A stretch of DNA of 64,000 nucleotides from Haliclystus octoradiatus (GCA_916610825.1 OU744450.1:9072261-9136260); one strand, 5' to 3'; numbered from the stretch's first letter, positions 28,501-35,875 are shown. The notes: generated by a model not told the origin, from the letters alone. Numbers and translations: made by a program.

Positions 28501-31500
28501 CAGTTTCATTTTTAAGATCACAAAATTGTCATATTATATCTCAATACTTTAAATTCTATATATTTAGAGTTGAACTTTAGCTTGATATCCTCCTCTGGTG
28601 CAGATGAAAAGTGGGACATTAAACAAGGCGGGAAAATGAGAATTTTATGTGGGGATATTAATAAAGTTGGGACAAAGAAAAGGAGGATATTAACCAAGCT
28701 TGGGCATATTTAATTGTATTTATCTAGCCCTGTGAACTACAACACTTTTAACTTAAAATTAAGAGATAGCAGCTCTTTAGTCTATCATTATGAATCAAAT
28801 ATAACTTGTTTCAGTTCAATTTTCTAATCTTCTATTTGGGTGCTGGCCTTTCACATACAAAGAAATACACTTTGATTCATTGCAGCATGTGTTGGACTTG
28901 GTAGAATGAATGAATGAGACATTCACATGTTACCTCAGAAGCTGTCTGTCTAAATTCTCTGGTCTTATCAATGAGTGATTTACGTGACAAATCAGATCCA
29001 TCCTGTTTCGTTACAATTCCAGCTGCTGTGCTGTCAAGGTTTTTCTACACACAAAAAGAATATGACAATGAATACCCCTGTGAAAATATCCATGAGTTTA
29101 TGAACACTTAATGATCATGAACTGGTTCATGAATGTGAAATCGCCTGAAAGTTCATGAACTTTCTTCACAGGGATGGGTATAAAAGACTAGGACAAGCTA
29201 GCATTAACTAACATAAGTAAAATTTAGTTTCTAAAGTTATAAAATGTATAACTAACATTCAATGAACATTAACAATGAAGTATTTATCAATTATAATTTT
29301 TATTAATTATATTTATCACGATAAATTTGATTACATAGAATAGGATAAATGTCAAATAGGAGACCCAATTTATTTCTGAAACATCAATCCCGTTCATTCA
29401 TAATTTGGAGTAAAAAAAAGGTTGAGTTGAAATAAAATCCTAATTTTATTAATTATAATAATTCTCCAACCAATTAGTAAATAATTTATCAAAACTCTCC
29501 TAGCTAAACAAAACAAAACTGTTTTGAAAAAAATAAATCCAAATGTCGCACGAGTTTGAGAGAACGTGGCTTGCTTGACGTTGAAGTGAAATGAAAATTG
29601 GTAAAAAAATATATTGTCTTTAGCCATACAATAATCAAGCCATGGAACTCTCTTCCTGAAGAAGTTATATCGTCTAGTTCTTTACAAACATTCAAATTTA
29701 AACTTAATCACATTAATTTATCACAGTTCTGTAACTTTTCCTTTGCCTGTTAATTATTTCTGATAACATAGTTTTCTTTATATATATATACTTTTTTTTT
29801 TTAAAGGTCACATGTAAGTGAGGATACATTTAAAAATATCCTCCTTTGTTTATTTGCCTGTTAGCCATTGTGCTACAAAATACATACATACATACATACA
29901 ATTTAATTCAAACTAACAAATAATTAAACATAATTATTTGATAAGAAATGTATAATTATATCGATGTAGAACTTTGTCTACGTCTTTTTCACTCAAAATC
30001 AATTAAAATTTCCGAATATAGGCCTACTGCATGGAATCAGCAAAATGCACAACAAACAGCAAAATGTAACGGAAATATGCAAAATAAAACTTAATTTCTG
30101 ACGTTTCTATGGCAACCATTAAGAAAAGAAAATAGCAACGTCATCCATTGTATTTTACGGGAAATTCTATGAATACGGAAGTAATTTCTATTACAGCGAT
30201 CCAATTTTTTGTTTTTATATCAACTTTTATCATTTTTGCTGAAACGGAAATACGGACGGCTGACATAAGAAATAAAGCTCTTTAATTTTGTTTTAGTTTG
30301 AATTAAGGACAAAAAGTTTTCATTTATAGGCTATCGATAATAGTTCTTCTTTCAATACGATCAATAGTTTTGATTTCTATTCTTATCATTTTGTATGAAT
30401 TATTCATGTTTTAATTTTTGTTGATTTCATCATGTGACAAAGCTATTTTCAGCGTGTGCTAGTTTTTCTTCCAGATATTTTTTATTAATTATGAGAACAA
30501 AATAAAAACTTCATATTGTAACAATTGAAGCATGTACCAACACATAGATATCAAATTTATTCGAAAAATATTAACTTGAAAAGTTTCAACACAGGTTCAT
30601 CATTTTCTTTTATGGAATTGCCCCTATATATTTTACGAAGTGGATAATGTTCCGGCAGCCGGAATCCTGAGAAGTAGAGATAATATTCTGTGCGTCTTCT
30701 GCGTATGCGTAATGTGTTGTTTGCATTTCTCTCACATTCGTTCAAGATGCAATGGCGACGGACGGTCCTGTTCCTCGATCACGTTAATAACAATAGACCA
30801 AATCGGCTAACGCGTCACGTGACTTGAATGCAGTATTTGGGTTTTTCAACAACATAACGCAATGGTCTAAACGCAACTATTTTTCTCGCATATTCCTCTT
30901 CGTAATATGCTCTTAGATTTAGCATTTAAATGATTTGTGGGAATTTCAAGATGGATTCAAGTAGTTCAAGACTAAATAAAATCGCCTAGGACCTTGAAAT
31001 TTATATATCGGTACTCCATCATCGTCAATTATTCCATCAAAAAGTAGCATTTCTTGATATAATTATTGTGTCTCGCTACAATTTCAATTCAAAAACAATA
31101 CTATGTGATGGTATCCAGCATATTTAATGTAATGAACAAAAAATTTCATTATTTTACGATCAATATGGCATGTACAGTAGAATTATAGAGTTGATCGTTA
31201 ACATAGCTGATGACGTAGAACACAGAACCCATGCGTTTTCAAACATTGAGATGTGCCGCGCCGTAAAGAAAAAACTAAAACAACATCAATTTATAACTGT
31301 AAATTAATAAATTATAACATAACCTTGAAACAAATAAATTCACAGCTTTTCAAATGAACAATATAAACATACAACAGTCATATTTATAGGAAAGGTAATA
31401 TAAATGAGCAACACAAGTCATTTTATGACTCAATCAAATCAAAGTTTCGTGAAATTTTCATCAAAGTACATCAAACTCGCTGTTAGTTATTCGTAAAATA

Positions 31501-33626
31501 TAACTTTTCTGCTAACATCTGTAGCCTAAATATAAGACGTTAAGTTAAGACTGTTCAGACACACGATAGAACCTGTTCTATTATATGCATCTGAAACGTG
31601 GGTTCTATCAACCTCACTATTGACCCGACTTGACTCTGCTTATGACGCCATGCTTCGGCATGCTTTAGGAGTACATTGGCCCAACTTACTGTCTACTGCT
31701 AAACTTAGAAAACTTTCCCCTTCTGCCTCTGCTATTGCTCACCAACGTCAGATGTCTTTTTTAGGTCACATCGAAAGATCAAAGACGTATGCCCCCCAAC
31801 CGCTGCATGAAATCCTTCATTGGCAACCAAAGGAGATGCTTCGACGGGGCTATGGTAGAGTAGTATCTTTTCATAATGTTTTGTATCGTGAATTGTGTTA
31901 TTTAAAAGTTTCTTTGTCAGCCATGTCTGACCGTGTTTTGTGGCGTTCTTTGTGTAGCAAATATGTAAGGCGTAAGAGGGACGGCACATTCCTATAATGT
32001 GACTGTCTATACTACTACTAAATATAAGACTTCTACATATCATAAATACACTTTCTAAGTCATAAATGCTTGGTATTTTATTTAAATAAGCAACGATTAG
32101 TTTGGTTTCAATGTTTCAAAACATCGCAAATCATGACATTTTTTCATTCCAGATTTCATAGTCCATGTATATGATGTACGTAATTTTTCCCTATAACAAA
32201 ACAATGTTAAAATCTTTGTTTATCAAATCTTTCAAACTATGTTTCAAAATCCATAAACATTTCGGTTCCAATTTTACGGTTATCCACAGCGATCAAAGTT
32301 GGTGCAGCTTCTCTTTAAATAAAGCTTCATCACTCCAAAATCGACAGAAAATCCCTCCAAATACTAAATATTGGACATTTCAATTAAATAGGTAGTTTAA
32401 AATGTGTATTATGAGATCAAATAAGCACGACCTTCTCGTACAACAACAAGGCGCGAAAGGACGTTTGCTCGAAAAAGCGCAAACTGAGTCCCGCATCTGG
32501 GTCACGTGATCAGGAAATTGAAGAATTAGCCGATTTGGTCTATTTTGTTCATCAATTTAATAATAAAAATATAAAATAATTTAAAGTGATAGAGGTTGAA
32601 AACATTTTATATGAGGGATTCAAGACGCTAGATGCCACACCAAAACGTTCTTCCTAACTCATAGAAAAATCGAACAAACTCGGTTTTGAGTTTCAGAGTT
32701 TTGACTTTTGGTATACGACAAAATCGGAATTGGTAGGCCGCATATAGCATCAGTTATAGGATGAGGAGATGACTAATAAGTAATTATCCCATATTATTAC
32801 AAATTACCAAAGTAAATGTTTTGAAATATTGTTAGGCTACATAAATATTCTCTGGAACCTTTCAAGACCGTCAAATAAATATCACGACACTCAACTATTA
32901 AAACGCTGGGTCGCATCGCTGAAAAGCTTCGATAAATCAAACACAGAATAAAATTATTAATGCATAGATAGGCCTATGTTAAATACCGTTTCTGTTTTAT
33001 ATTTATTCCAAACAGTCGCTCCAATCTACAGTGTCGGTGCTATGAATTTTTTACAAACTATTTAAAGATTTAATTTGGATCGATCGACACAGCCATGCTT
33101 ACCATCTACATATGTATGCGCGAAGGATGCACGGAACATTATCTTTTGAGGACAGCTTTCCGGCAGCTGGAACAATATCCACCGCGTATATTTTATATAA
33201 ATTATGTAAAGAAACATATGTAGGCCTAGGCCTATCTGGAAATATTTGTGAAGTAATATACTGATATACATTCCTAAAATGATGATTGATTTATTAGTTG
33301 TCTTCATTATGAATTTTTATAGTAATAGTATGGTCTACTATTGTTAGTAGGATTATATAAGTAAGTAAGAAAGTATTCAATTTTCAAGTAAGTAGAGTAG
33401 TAAGAGTCACTCTTAAAGAGTAAGACCAATTTTAAAAATCTGTTTCTAGTGGGACCCACTAAGTGAGTATTGATCCAATGTACAAGACGTGCAACTGATA
33501 ATACACTTGGTATGGACGTTGTTATTCCTTGTGATCAAAAACGGCAGCTAATACTACTACATTTACCTGGACAGATGAGAGATTGAACTCTTTCCAGCAA
33601 CTCAACGTTCGTTTCGTCGTCGCCAT
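4486..33626 (-). CDS. CUX1 (CASP isoform-like): CASP/CUX1-type golgin gene, ten 5' coding exons (partial)
   Basis: The coding exons, in transcription order, are 33626-33567, 29044-28934, 26569-26522, 12270-12192, 11024-10966, 10770-10692, 9640-9573, 8298-8243, 6920-6844 and 4552-4486. All have AG/GT borders, and the phases join without a break: 704 nt, or 234 codons plus 2 nt. The product follows the CASP order: a short N-terminus with CWKEFNL, then SRKSLIDKTREFR, RKQVTPLIKALQSE, DALTKRSKYAENAFL, PDPVPFLE, ENQKLRQTLEEY followed by EFAEVKNQEVTINKLKEK, ECQMSLTLKLGEAE and NSELFDVKAK. In known animals CASP is a Golgi coiled-coil membrane protein made by alternative splicing of the Cut-homeobox gene CUX1. 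The transmembrane end, and any CUX homeodomains, would lie left of this window. Identity is by recalled family sequence; the exon junctions are seen directly. Confidence 0.93.
4679..5669. repeat. Hairpin MITE with TCATATTTGCTA ends, split by an inserted hAT-like element
   Basis: Left arm 4679-4725 and right arm (4755-4785 joined to 5658-5669) are inverted copies containing AAAGCGATCATCA. The arms were separated by the 864-bp element at 4786-5649. A half copy lies near 48845-48905. Confidence 0.75.
4786..5649. mobile_element. Non-autonomous hAT-like element with 8-bp target duplication
   Basis: The left end TAGGTGTGGGACGAT and right end ATCGTCTCATCCCTA are inverted copies. Direct repeats ACTTCAAG at 4778-4785 and 5650-5657 are a perfect 8-bp target duplication. 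Internal sequence has inverted CGATT-rich motifs and no coding frame. A related right half lies at about 61530-61710. Confidence 0.85.
6113..6478 (-). repeat. tRNA-derived SINE
   Basis: On the minus strand the head reads GAGGATTAGCTCAGATGGCA with an A-box (TAGCTCAGATGG) and, some 55 bp on, a B-box (GTGGTTCAAATCC). The T-stem is imperfect, so this is a tRNA relic rather than a tRNA gene. The body continues about 290 bp and is shared with the plus-strand copy at 8925-9205. It lies in CASP intron 9. Confidence 0.75.
6844..6920 (-). CDS. CASP exon 9
   Basis: An exon of 77 bp encodes IFDECQMSLTLKLGEAEQRS and then KMLQK after a split Met codon. Acceptor is ATTCCAG and donor is GTATAG. ECQMS and KLGEAE align with ETQMS and KLEEAE of CASP, and the phase fits both neighbours. 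The donor is weaker than the others. Confidence 0.88.
7033..7206. repeat. Short inverted-terminus repeat (GGTCCGACAAAAG family)
   Basis: Starts ACATGGTTGGACAAAAGTAG and ends CATTTGTCAGACCCTG. Related copies lie at about 27815-27955, 45805-45964 and 63658-63832, with weaker ones near 7950-8105, 12365-12420 and 56550-56640. The ends suggest a hAT-like MITE. No coding capacity. Confidence 0.6.
7535..7676 (+). pseudogene. LINE 3' coding fragment
   Basis: One frame reads HSFKHAGAWKWNSLATRMK and ends in a stop after SDFSRIK. The same C-terminal signature (HSFKHAGAHKWNELPSEMK) occurs at 60468-60659, so both are tails of the same or related non-LTR retrotransposons. Confidence 0.6.
8243..8298 (-). 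CDS. CASP exon 8
   Basis: An exon of 56 bp encodes IMLKEKEKNLLAEFTKKE plus two bases, with acceptor TTTTTCAG and donor GTAAGA. Charged heptad-type sequence at this position matches the CASP coiled coil. Confidence 0.9.
8925..9205 (+). repeat. Second SINE copy, head-less
   Basis: Matches the body of the 6113-6478 SINE in order: AGCCTTGAAT, CAAATGAGTA, GGCGGATGGAATGG, GAGATAAAAAAGAGC and GAAATAGAGGAATG. The tRNA-like head is absent, as expected of a 5'-truncated or decayed copy. Confidence 0.7.
9573..9640 (-). CDS. CASP exon 7
   Basis: An exon of 68 bp encodes EVTINKLKEKLKEYDESSGD and then RLD (first codon split). Acceptor is TTACCCAG, donor GTAAGG. It continues the coiled coil directly from AEVKNQ in exon 6. 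Confidence 0.94.
10391..10538. repeat. Hairpin MITE (AGAAAAGGGTTATCACACG family), diverged copy
   Basis: Begins TAGAAAAGGGTTATCACACG and ends GTATGTGGTAGCCCT. It shares ends and internal TACGAAAC/ATTTACT blocks with the clearer copy at 11564-11758. Confidence 0.55.
10692..10770 (-). CDS. CASP exon 6
   Basis: An exon of 79 bp encodes NFEMENQKLRQTLEEYHIEF and then AEVKNQ, ending in phase 1 at a GTAAGC donor. ENQKLRxTLEEY and EFAEVKNQ are among the best conserved stretches of CASP. The intron to exon 5 is only 195 bp. Confidence 0.95.
10966..11024 (-). CDS. CASP exon 5
   Basis: An exon of 59 bp encodes DPVPFLEHTQVLQQQLTKAK (the first codon is split), between an ATTGTAG acceptor and a GTAATTG donor. 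It corresponds to the CASP PDPVPALD region before the long coiled coil. Confidence 0.92.
11067..11896. repeat. TTCATGAA MITE interrupted by inserted DNA
   Basis: CCCTTGTGAAAAACAGTTAA opens the left half at 11067. The right half ends CTTGAACTGTTTTTCGTAGGGG at 11896. Together they match one full copy; about 660 bp lies between, including the hairpin MITE above. Confidence 0.6.
11564..11758. repeat. Hairpin MITE with AGGGTTACCACATGCTTG ends
   Basis: The left arm (GGGTTACCACATGCTTGCAA, then TATTTACTAAACTCG) is mirrored by the right arm (CGTTTAGTAAATATG, then AAGTGTGTGGTAACCC). The whole folds into one long hairpin. It is part of about 660 bp that interrupts a TTCATGAA MITE (left half about 11067-11096, right half 11755-11896). 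Confidence 0.7.
12192..12270 (-). CDS. CASP exon 4
   Basis: An exon of 79 bp encodes VDALTKRSKYAENAFLSIYK and then QILEVP, ending in phase 1. Acceptor is CATAAAG and donor is GTCAGTAAG. The next exon completes an Asp codon to give the conserved PDPVP motif, so the junction is well supported. Confidence 0.93.
12640..13070 (+). pseudogene. Degenerate LINE fragment, pre-RT region
   Basis: One frame gives NREIYVNQCKKINNIIYDSK, typical of the linker between endonuclease and reverse transcriptase of CR1/Jockey-like LINEs. After a frameshift a second frame gives AVDLVNIFSEFCKIKIASIR, PTNHDELEPVLKDMAIKSC and MPDPIPGKLMKDC. The last resembles the SCxxDPIPTxLLK block just before the RT. No RT core follows. 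Confidence 0.7.
13761..14104. repeat. Recent 172-bp tandem duplication
   Basis: Units 13761-13932 and 13933-14104 are nearly identical. I see one substitution (TTCCGGCTAG against TTCCAGCTAG). No clear coding content. Confidence 0.95.
14430..15505 (+). pseudogene. N-terminal part of an unnamed repetitive protein family, broken
   Basis: The first frame (14453-14899) has WHKNCCNEYSGKELERDKKR, then VCFFCEQSDS, LCCAKALNDTELLAKLDAGD and AAKYHKICLIKIYNRSR: a Cys/His-rich module. After a frameshift near 14870 the next frame (to 15175) has VPDLSKSYTTKVNELL and RYVHATCFRERFAERL. A third piece (15302-15505) has NETPLAVYIGLLIHSQA. I recall the same order in large uncharacterised proteins repeated in cnidarian, fish and other genomes. 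It lies in the 14-kb CASP intron. I do not know its transposon class. Confidence 0.6.
16167..16890 (+). pseudogene. Unrecognised broken coding remnants
   Basis: Frame 16167-16460 (FLHRWTSNYRKNEQKYYETD) and a following Glu-rich stretch (RRFEEEEKLVIEEMNSHMEF) read like protein but contain stops. The last part (16694-16880; PMLEIISPFVDGISLDKNPA) ends in a TGA before YVNYLSTNEEDNVDEDWF. I do not recognise it. It lies between the two recognised parts of the unnamed element. Confidence 0.4.
16694..17781. repeat. Recent 544-bp tandem duplication
   Basis: Unit 1 is 16694-17237 and unit 2 is 17238-17781, nearly identical. The visible coding change is TGA (unit 1) against TGC (unit 2) in the frame ending EDNVDEDWF, so unit 2 keeps 62 codons open. 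Confidence 0.95.
17927..18345 (-). pseudogene. Unrecognised minus-strand frame
   Basis: One frame reads NSDYLEVAFRNALLPYYNLE and RTFALINSIYGTRDEFDDDD, then a stop, then LNLIRQKLSDLSRTAMKLFL with KKKLQILQRNYEIQFYNSW. It looks protein-like but matches no family I know. It could be another piece of the surrounding element. Confidence 0.3.
20230..21628 (+). pseudogene. C-terminal part of the same unnamed family, PIN/FEN-like motifs and Cys-rich tail
   Basis: Pieces in three frames keep the family order: SHENQPFPPSIS, KLKVHRVDFVWDSYGEKNIK, LPKNWNDFLRNSNNK, HEEADTRISIHVLDL, IMIRAVDTDVLVLGC, LDHFWLEYRVGQHRCNIPLH, LPAFHALTVCDSTSFFFSKG, TFSRFIILMYDSTSGE, IPPTSAALQQHVLRSMYQSG and HIWGQ. A tail rich in CxC pairs ends at a stop near 21626. 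Frameshifts occur around 20640-20900 and 21180, with a stop at 21421. The EADTR and DTDVLVL acidic motifs resemble PIN/FEN-type nuclease cores; that link is my inference. Probably the other end of the element starting near 14.4 kb. Confidence 0.6.
22483..23667 (+). pseudogene. DIRS Gag-like region
   Basis: Starts MASPSPSEQSSNFIVENEPK. A later frame (22880-23149) has YGPGPPLSDDLAVLVNIEFA and ENCESL-like PKNCAELIVPKVNEVIWHKL, which match DIRS Gag. The last frame (23194-23667) has LGHTNLELPFRRRDLIRPLL and a Gln/His-rich end. There are at least two frame changes and one stop at 22615. Confidence 0.7.
23720..24830 (+). pseudogene. DIRS reverse transcriptase and RNase H
   Basis: RT blocks: GAYYSVPLHPDYQRFLKF (the preceding codon is TAG), CYPNGLSSCPRNFTKL, LVANIDDILVIAPSYEKC with the catalytic DD, and DRLGFVVHPEKSVFHPTQN. 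RNase H follows with HINYLELLAAYFALKASM and MMIDNIAAVSIINNKGT. Stops occur near 24040, 24160 and 24300, so it cannot be translated whole. Confidence 0.85.
24890..26220 (+). pseudogene. DIRS C-terminal region and tyrosine recombinase remnant
   Basis: IIDLFASRLNAQFKDYVSYR, DAFTLTWSNLLFYSFPPVQC and QAEGIVIAPDWPTQIWYPML are typical of the DIRS segment after RNase H. A recombinase-like core follows (TSWRSGTQSQYASVTKMWFQ; LSYSSLNTARSTLSSLLHY), with a heavily broken C-terminus still showing STHSVRAASSSHLAAYHF. The R-H-R-Y catalytic set is not intact. Confidence 0.75.
26522..26569 (-). CDS. CASP exon 3
   Basis: An exon of 48 bp (16 codons, DARKQVTPLIKALQSE) has acceptor TTTTGCAG and donor GTCAGTG. 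It matches the CASP DLRKQVAPLLKSF-type segment. The following intron is the largest, about 14.2 kb, and holds most of the transposon load. Confidence 0.92.
27100..27430 (-). pseudogene. LINE reverse transcriptase fragment
   Basis: Minus-strand frames contain ALISPIFKKSDTAHEKNHRP, TRICCKVMERIV and NDWYEAINHRAYVDAIYIDF. These are the RT fingers and motif-A region of CR1/L2/RTE-like LINEs (VTPIFKKGD, NYRPISLT, CKVMERIV, DAIYIDFxKAF). It is broken by stops and stops short of the catalytic motif C. Confidence 0.75.
28560..28735. repeat. Dispersed repeat pair member (GATATTAA/GTGGGACATTAA)
   Basis: Contains TGATATCCTCCTCTGGTGCA, GTGGGACATTAA and GTGGGGATATTAATAAAG. The inverse of these words recurs at 37425-37600. 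Non-coding; class unknown. Confidence 0.45.
28934..29044 (-). CDS. CASP exon 2
   Basis: An exon of 111 bp (37 codons, phase 0 at both ends) lies between a TGTGTGTAG acceptor and a GTAACA donor. It encodes KNLDSTAAGIV and then SRKSLIDKTREFRQTASE, matching the CASP segment with the SRKRLIEQSREFK-type helix. A palindromic MITE copy starts about 20 bp upstream of its acceptor. Confidence 0.92.
29067..29176. repeat. Short TTCATGAA MITE copy
   Basis: Begins ACCCCTGTGAAAATATCCAT and ends TTCATGAACTTTCTTCACAGGG. It is a shortened palindromic copy just upstream of the CASP exon 2 acceptor. Confidence 0.7.
29620..29905 (+). pseudogene. LINE 3' end with (ACAT)n tail
   Basis: The frame WNSLPEEVISSSSLQTFKFK is the usual C-terminus of CR1/L2-type LINEs. 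The 3' UTR ends in repeated ACATACAT at 29880-29900, a typical LINE tail. 5'-truncated, in CASP intron 1. Confidence 0.7.
30792..32544. mobile_element. Possible DNA element with AATAGACCAAATCGGCTAA ends
   Basis: AATAGACCAAATCGGCTAA at 30792-30810 is exactly inverted at 32526-32544. CACGTGAC-like words follow inside both ends. No transposase frame is visible; a LINE fragment lies inside. Confidence 0.5.
31546..31997 (+). pseudogene. LINE reverse transcriptase C-terminal fragment
   Basis: A continuous frame contains IEPVLLYASETWVLSTSLLT, TRLDSAYDAMLRHALGVHW, IAHQRQMSFLGHIERS and a stop after RRKRDGTFL. YGSETW, MLRxxLGVxW and RQxxFLGHIxR are typical of the post-RT region of non-LTR retrotransposons. 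5'-truncated. Confidence 0.8.
33567..33626 (-). CDS. CASP exon 1 (start codon exon)
   Basis: Sixty bases encode 20 residues beginning MATTKRTLSCWKEFNLSSVQ, followed directly by the donor GTAAAT. The Met-to-Trp spacing and the WKEF/WKRF-type motif match the CASP N-terminus, which decides the start. The longer open frame on this strand only reads through the 5' leader and into the intron. Confidence 0.9.
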
Positions 33627-34210
33627 ATTGGTGATGTTGTGTACACCAACAACAACAGCAGCTAGTCTCAGATCCAAGGTGAGGCTGACACAGCACTGAT
33701 AATCAGTGACGTCAAAGTGAAGGTAAGACAACAATCTTATGCGTGAGTCAAACACAGAAAACTATATTGCAAAACTAGCAAGCTGCACGAATAAATATAT
33801 GAACTCAAATCAACAGTCAAAGGTAAGTTCATCTTCAAATGATATATTTCTTTAATCATTTGGACCAATGCCGTTGCATAATTTTAAAATTATTTAGGTT
33901 GAAGCTATCCTTGAAATTAGTTCCCTCCACGATGACGTGTCCTCAGACACCCGGGTGCAATTGTTGACGTCATCCTTCATTGTCCCAATCAAATCAGTAT
34001 TATGCTATTCAGCACTTCATTATCGTATCTATTCAGGCTAGTATGCCGGTATATTTAAAAACATTTCAGACACCATCGACATTGAATTATCAAGCAATTA
34101 CGAGCATTGGCAGTCGAAGTTCAATGAAGGTATAGGTGGAAAGTTTGATTCACTGTGTGCTGTAGGCTAGTTATTAGTCAACTTATAGGCTATCACGGTG
34201 CATAATAATT
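33627..34210. promoter_or_regulatory. Divergent CASP / SAMHD1-like promoter region
   Basis: About 585 bp separate the two start codons, which point away from each other. Two perfect cAMP-response palindromes TGACGTCA occur at 33707-33714 and 33965-33972, with a CRE-like GATGACGTG near 33930. Clustered CREs between head-to-head genes suggest a shared bidirectional promoter. The sites are seen directly; shared control is inference. Confidence 0.55.
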
Positions 34211-35875
34211 ATGGCGACAGCATGGGTAAAAACAAGAAGTAGTAGCTCAGATAGTTCAAGCCCAGCTTCAAAGAAATGTAAGATAATTGACGTCTCTGCT
34301 TCAACGCCTACAAAGCAAAGCCAACCTTTAGAATGGAAAGTTTTTCATGACTCCGTTCATGGTCATATAAAAATCCATCCTGTTTTAGTTTCTGTTATTG
34401 ACACACCACAATTTCAACGTTTACGTGACCTCAAACAACTCGGTGCATCTTACTGGGTATTCCCTGGGGGTTGCCATAACAGATTTGAACATAGTCTTGG
34501 CACTGCTTATCTATGTGGGACTATGTTAAACACCCTTTCTGAAAATGCTGAATTACATGGTGATAAGATACCTATTACAAAAGTTGAAAAACTGTGTGTC
34601 CAAGTTGCTGGTTTATGTCATGACTTGGGCCATGGTCCATTCTCACATGTATTTGATGGCAAATATATCAAATCAATTGACCCTTACTCCACATGGACAC
34701 ATGAGCAAGCTTCCTGTGACATGTTTGATTACATGCTGAAAGAAAATCCCAATGTCGTAGAGATTTTCAACAAATATGATTGTGGTGAAAAGGAATTTAA
34801 ATTCATTAAAGATATGATTAGAGGTTTGAATCCCAAAAAAGATACAATTGATCAAGTATGTAGCTATGATGGAAATAATAATGTACCGAAATGGTTTTTA
34901 TATGAAATAGTTAACAACAAAAGGTCTGGAATTGATTGTGATAAATTTGATTATTTTGCAAGAGATTGTCATTATATTGGTACAGCGAATAGTTTTGATT
35001 ACAAGCGTTTCTTTCAAAGCATACGTATTATCTGTGTTGACGAACAGTTACAGATTTGTATCCGAGATAAAGAATGTTTCAATTTGTATGAAATGTTTCA
35101 TGTACGCTGGTCACTTCATCACAGAGTTTACCAACATAAGACAACAAAAGCAATTGAGCAGATGATAGTTGAGGCATTGCTTAGAGTGGATAAGTACTTT
35201 GGCATTTCATCATCAATCCATGATATGTCTAGATACATCTATATGAACGATTCCATAATCTATGATATAATGAGGATACAAGCTACTGATGAAAATCCTG
35301 AAATCAAAGAAGCACAAGCATTATTAAAACGTGTTCAAAAACGCGATTTGTTCCAATATTGCGGACAGGTAAAAATCAATGAAAACGAAGCAAGTAATGC
35401 ACCCTTATGTACAAAGTATAAAATTACAGATACGAAAATTGTTACATCTGAAATAGCTGAGACATCTAATGATTTGGATGAAAACGATATATTTGTTGAG
35501 GTTGTACGTATTGCATTTGGTATGAACAACAGTGATTTTGTTGATGATGTTGTATTTTACAATAAAGAAGGAAGAGCAATGAAGCTCAAAAAAAATCAAA
35601 TATCAGAGCAATTCCCAACTAAATCAAAAGAATGTTATCTTCGTGTTTATTCGAGAGAAAGCTCGAAAAAATCACTTGTTGAAATTGGATTTGAGAAATG
35701 GTGTCATTCAAAAAGCATTGAATTGCCTAATTTACTGTATGGTGACTCACAGTACTTTACCAATTTATACAAGTCCTCTGCAGAAAAGAAGAACGCTATG
35801 AAAGAGAGATCTGCAAATCTGAAGCAAAATCCAGATGCAAAACGAAGTATTGAATTCGGTGATGATAAAAATTGA
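34211..35875 (+). CDS. SAMHD1-like: SAMHD1-like HD-domain dNTP triphosphohydrolase, single exon
   Basis: An uninterrupted 554-residue frame. In the SAMHD1 family this domain hydrolyses dNTPs to deoxynucleosides and triphosphate. The Ser/Lys-rich first 40 residues include KKCK, possibly a nuclear signal. The HD domain then begins with WKVFHDSVHGHI. Metal and catalytic motifs are present: NRFEHSLGT (His94), GLCHDLGHGPFSH (His137-Asp138) and GIDCDKFDYFARDCHYIG (Asp247). NLYEMFHVRWSLHHRVYQHK is also typical. The protein lacks the N-terminal SAM domain of vertebrate SAMHD1 (about 626 residues). The vertebrate gene has many introns; this coding region has none, which suggests a retrocopy or intron loss. 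The frame is intact, so it is probably functional. The start ATG lies just after an AT-rich leader. Confidence 0.93.
   Translation: MATAWVKTRSSSSDSSSPASKKCKIIDVSASTPTKQSQPLEWKVFHDSVHGHIKIHPVLVSVIDTPQFQRLRDLKQLGASYWVFPGGCHNRFEHSLGTAYLCGTMLNTLSENAELHGDKIPITKVEKLCVQVAGLCHDLGHGPFSHVFDGKYIKSIDPYSTWTHEQASCDMFDYMLKENPNVVEIFNKYDCGEKEFKFIKDMIRGLNPKKDTIDQVCSYDGNNNVPKWFLYEIVNNKRSGIDCDKFDYFARDCHYIGTANSFDYKRFFQSIRIICVDEQLQICIRDKECFNLYEMFHVRWSLHHRVYQHKTTKAIEQMIVEALLRVDKYFGISSSIHDMSRYIYMNDSIIYDIMRIQATDENPEIKEAQALLKRVQKRDLFQYCGQVKINENEASNAPLCTKYKITDTKIVTSEIAETSNDLDENDIFVEVVRIAFGMNNSDFVDDVVFYNKEGRAMKLKKNQISEQFPTKSKECYLRVYSRESSKKSLVEIGFEKWCHSKSIELPNLLYGDSQYFTNLYKSSAEKKNAMKERSANLKQNPDAKRSIEFGDDKN

Noticed and set aside
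29394-29695. Two minus-strand frames of 63-77 codons
   Set aside because: The plus strand of this stretch encodes the LINE C-terminus (WNSLPEEV); the minus frames are shadows.
33522-33755. 77-codon minus-strand protein as a gene of its own
   Set aside because: Only its middle 20 residues are coding, as CASP exon 1; the rest is leader and intron.
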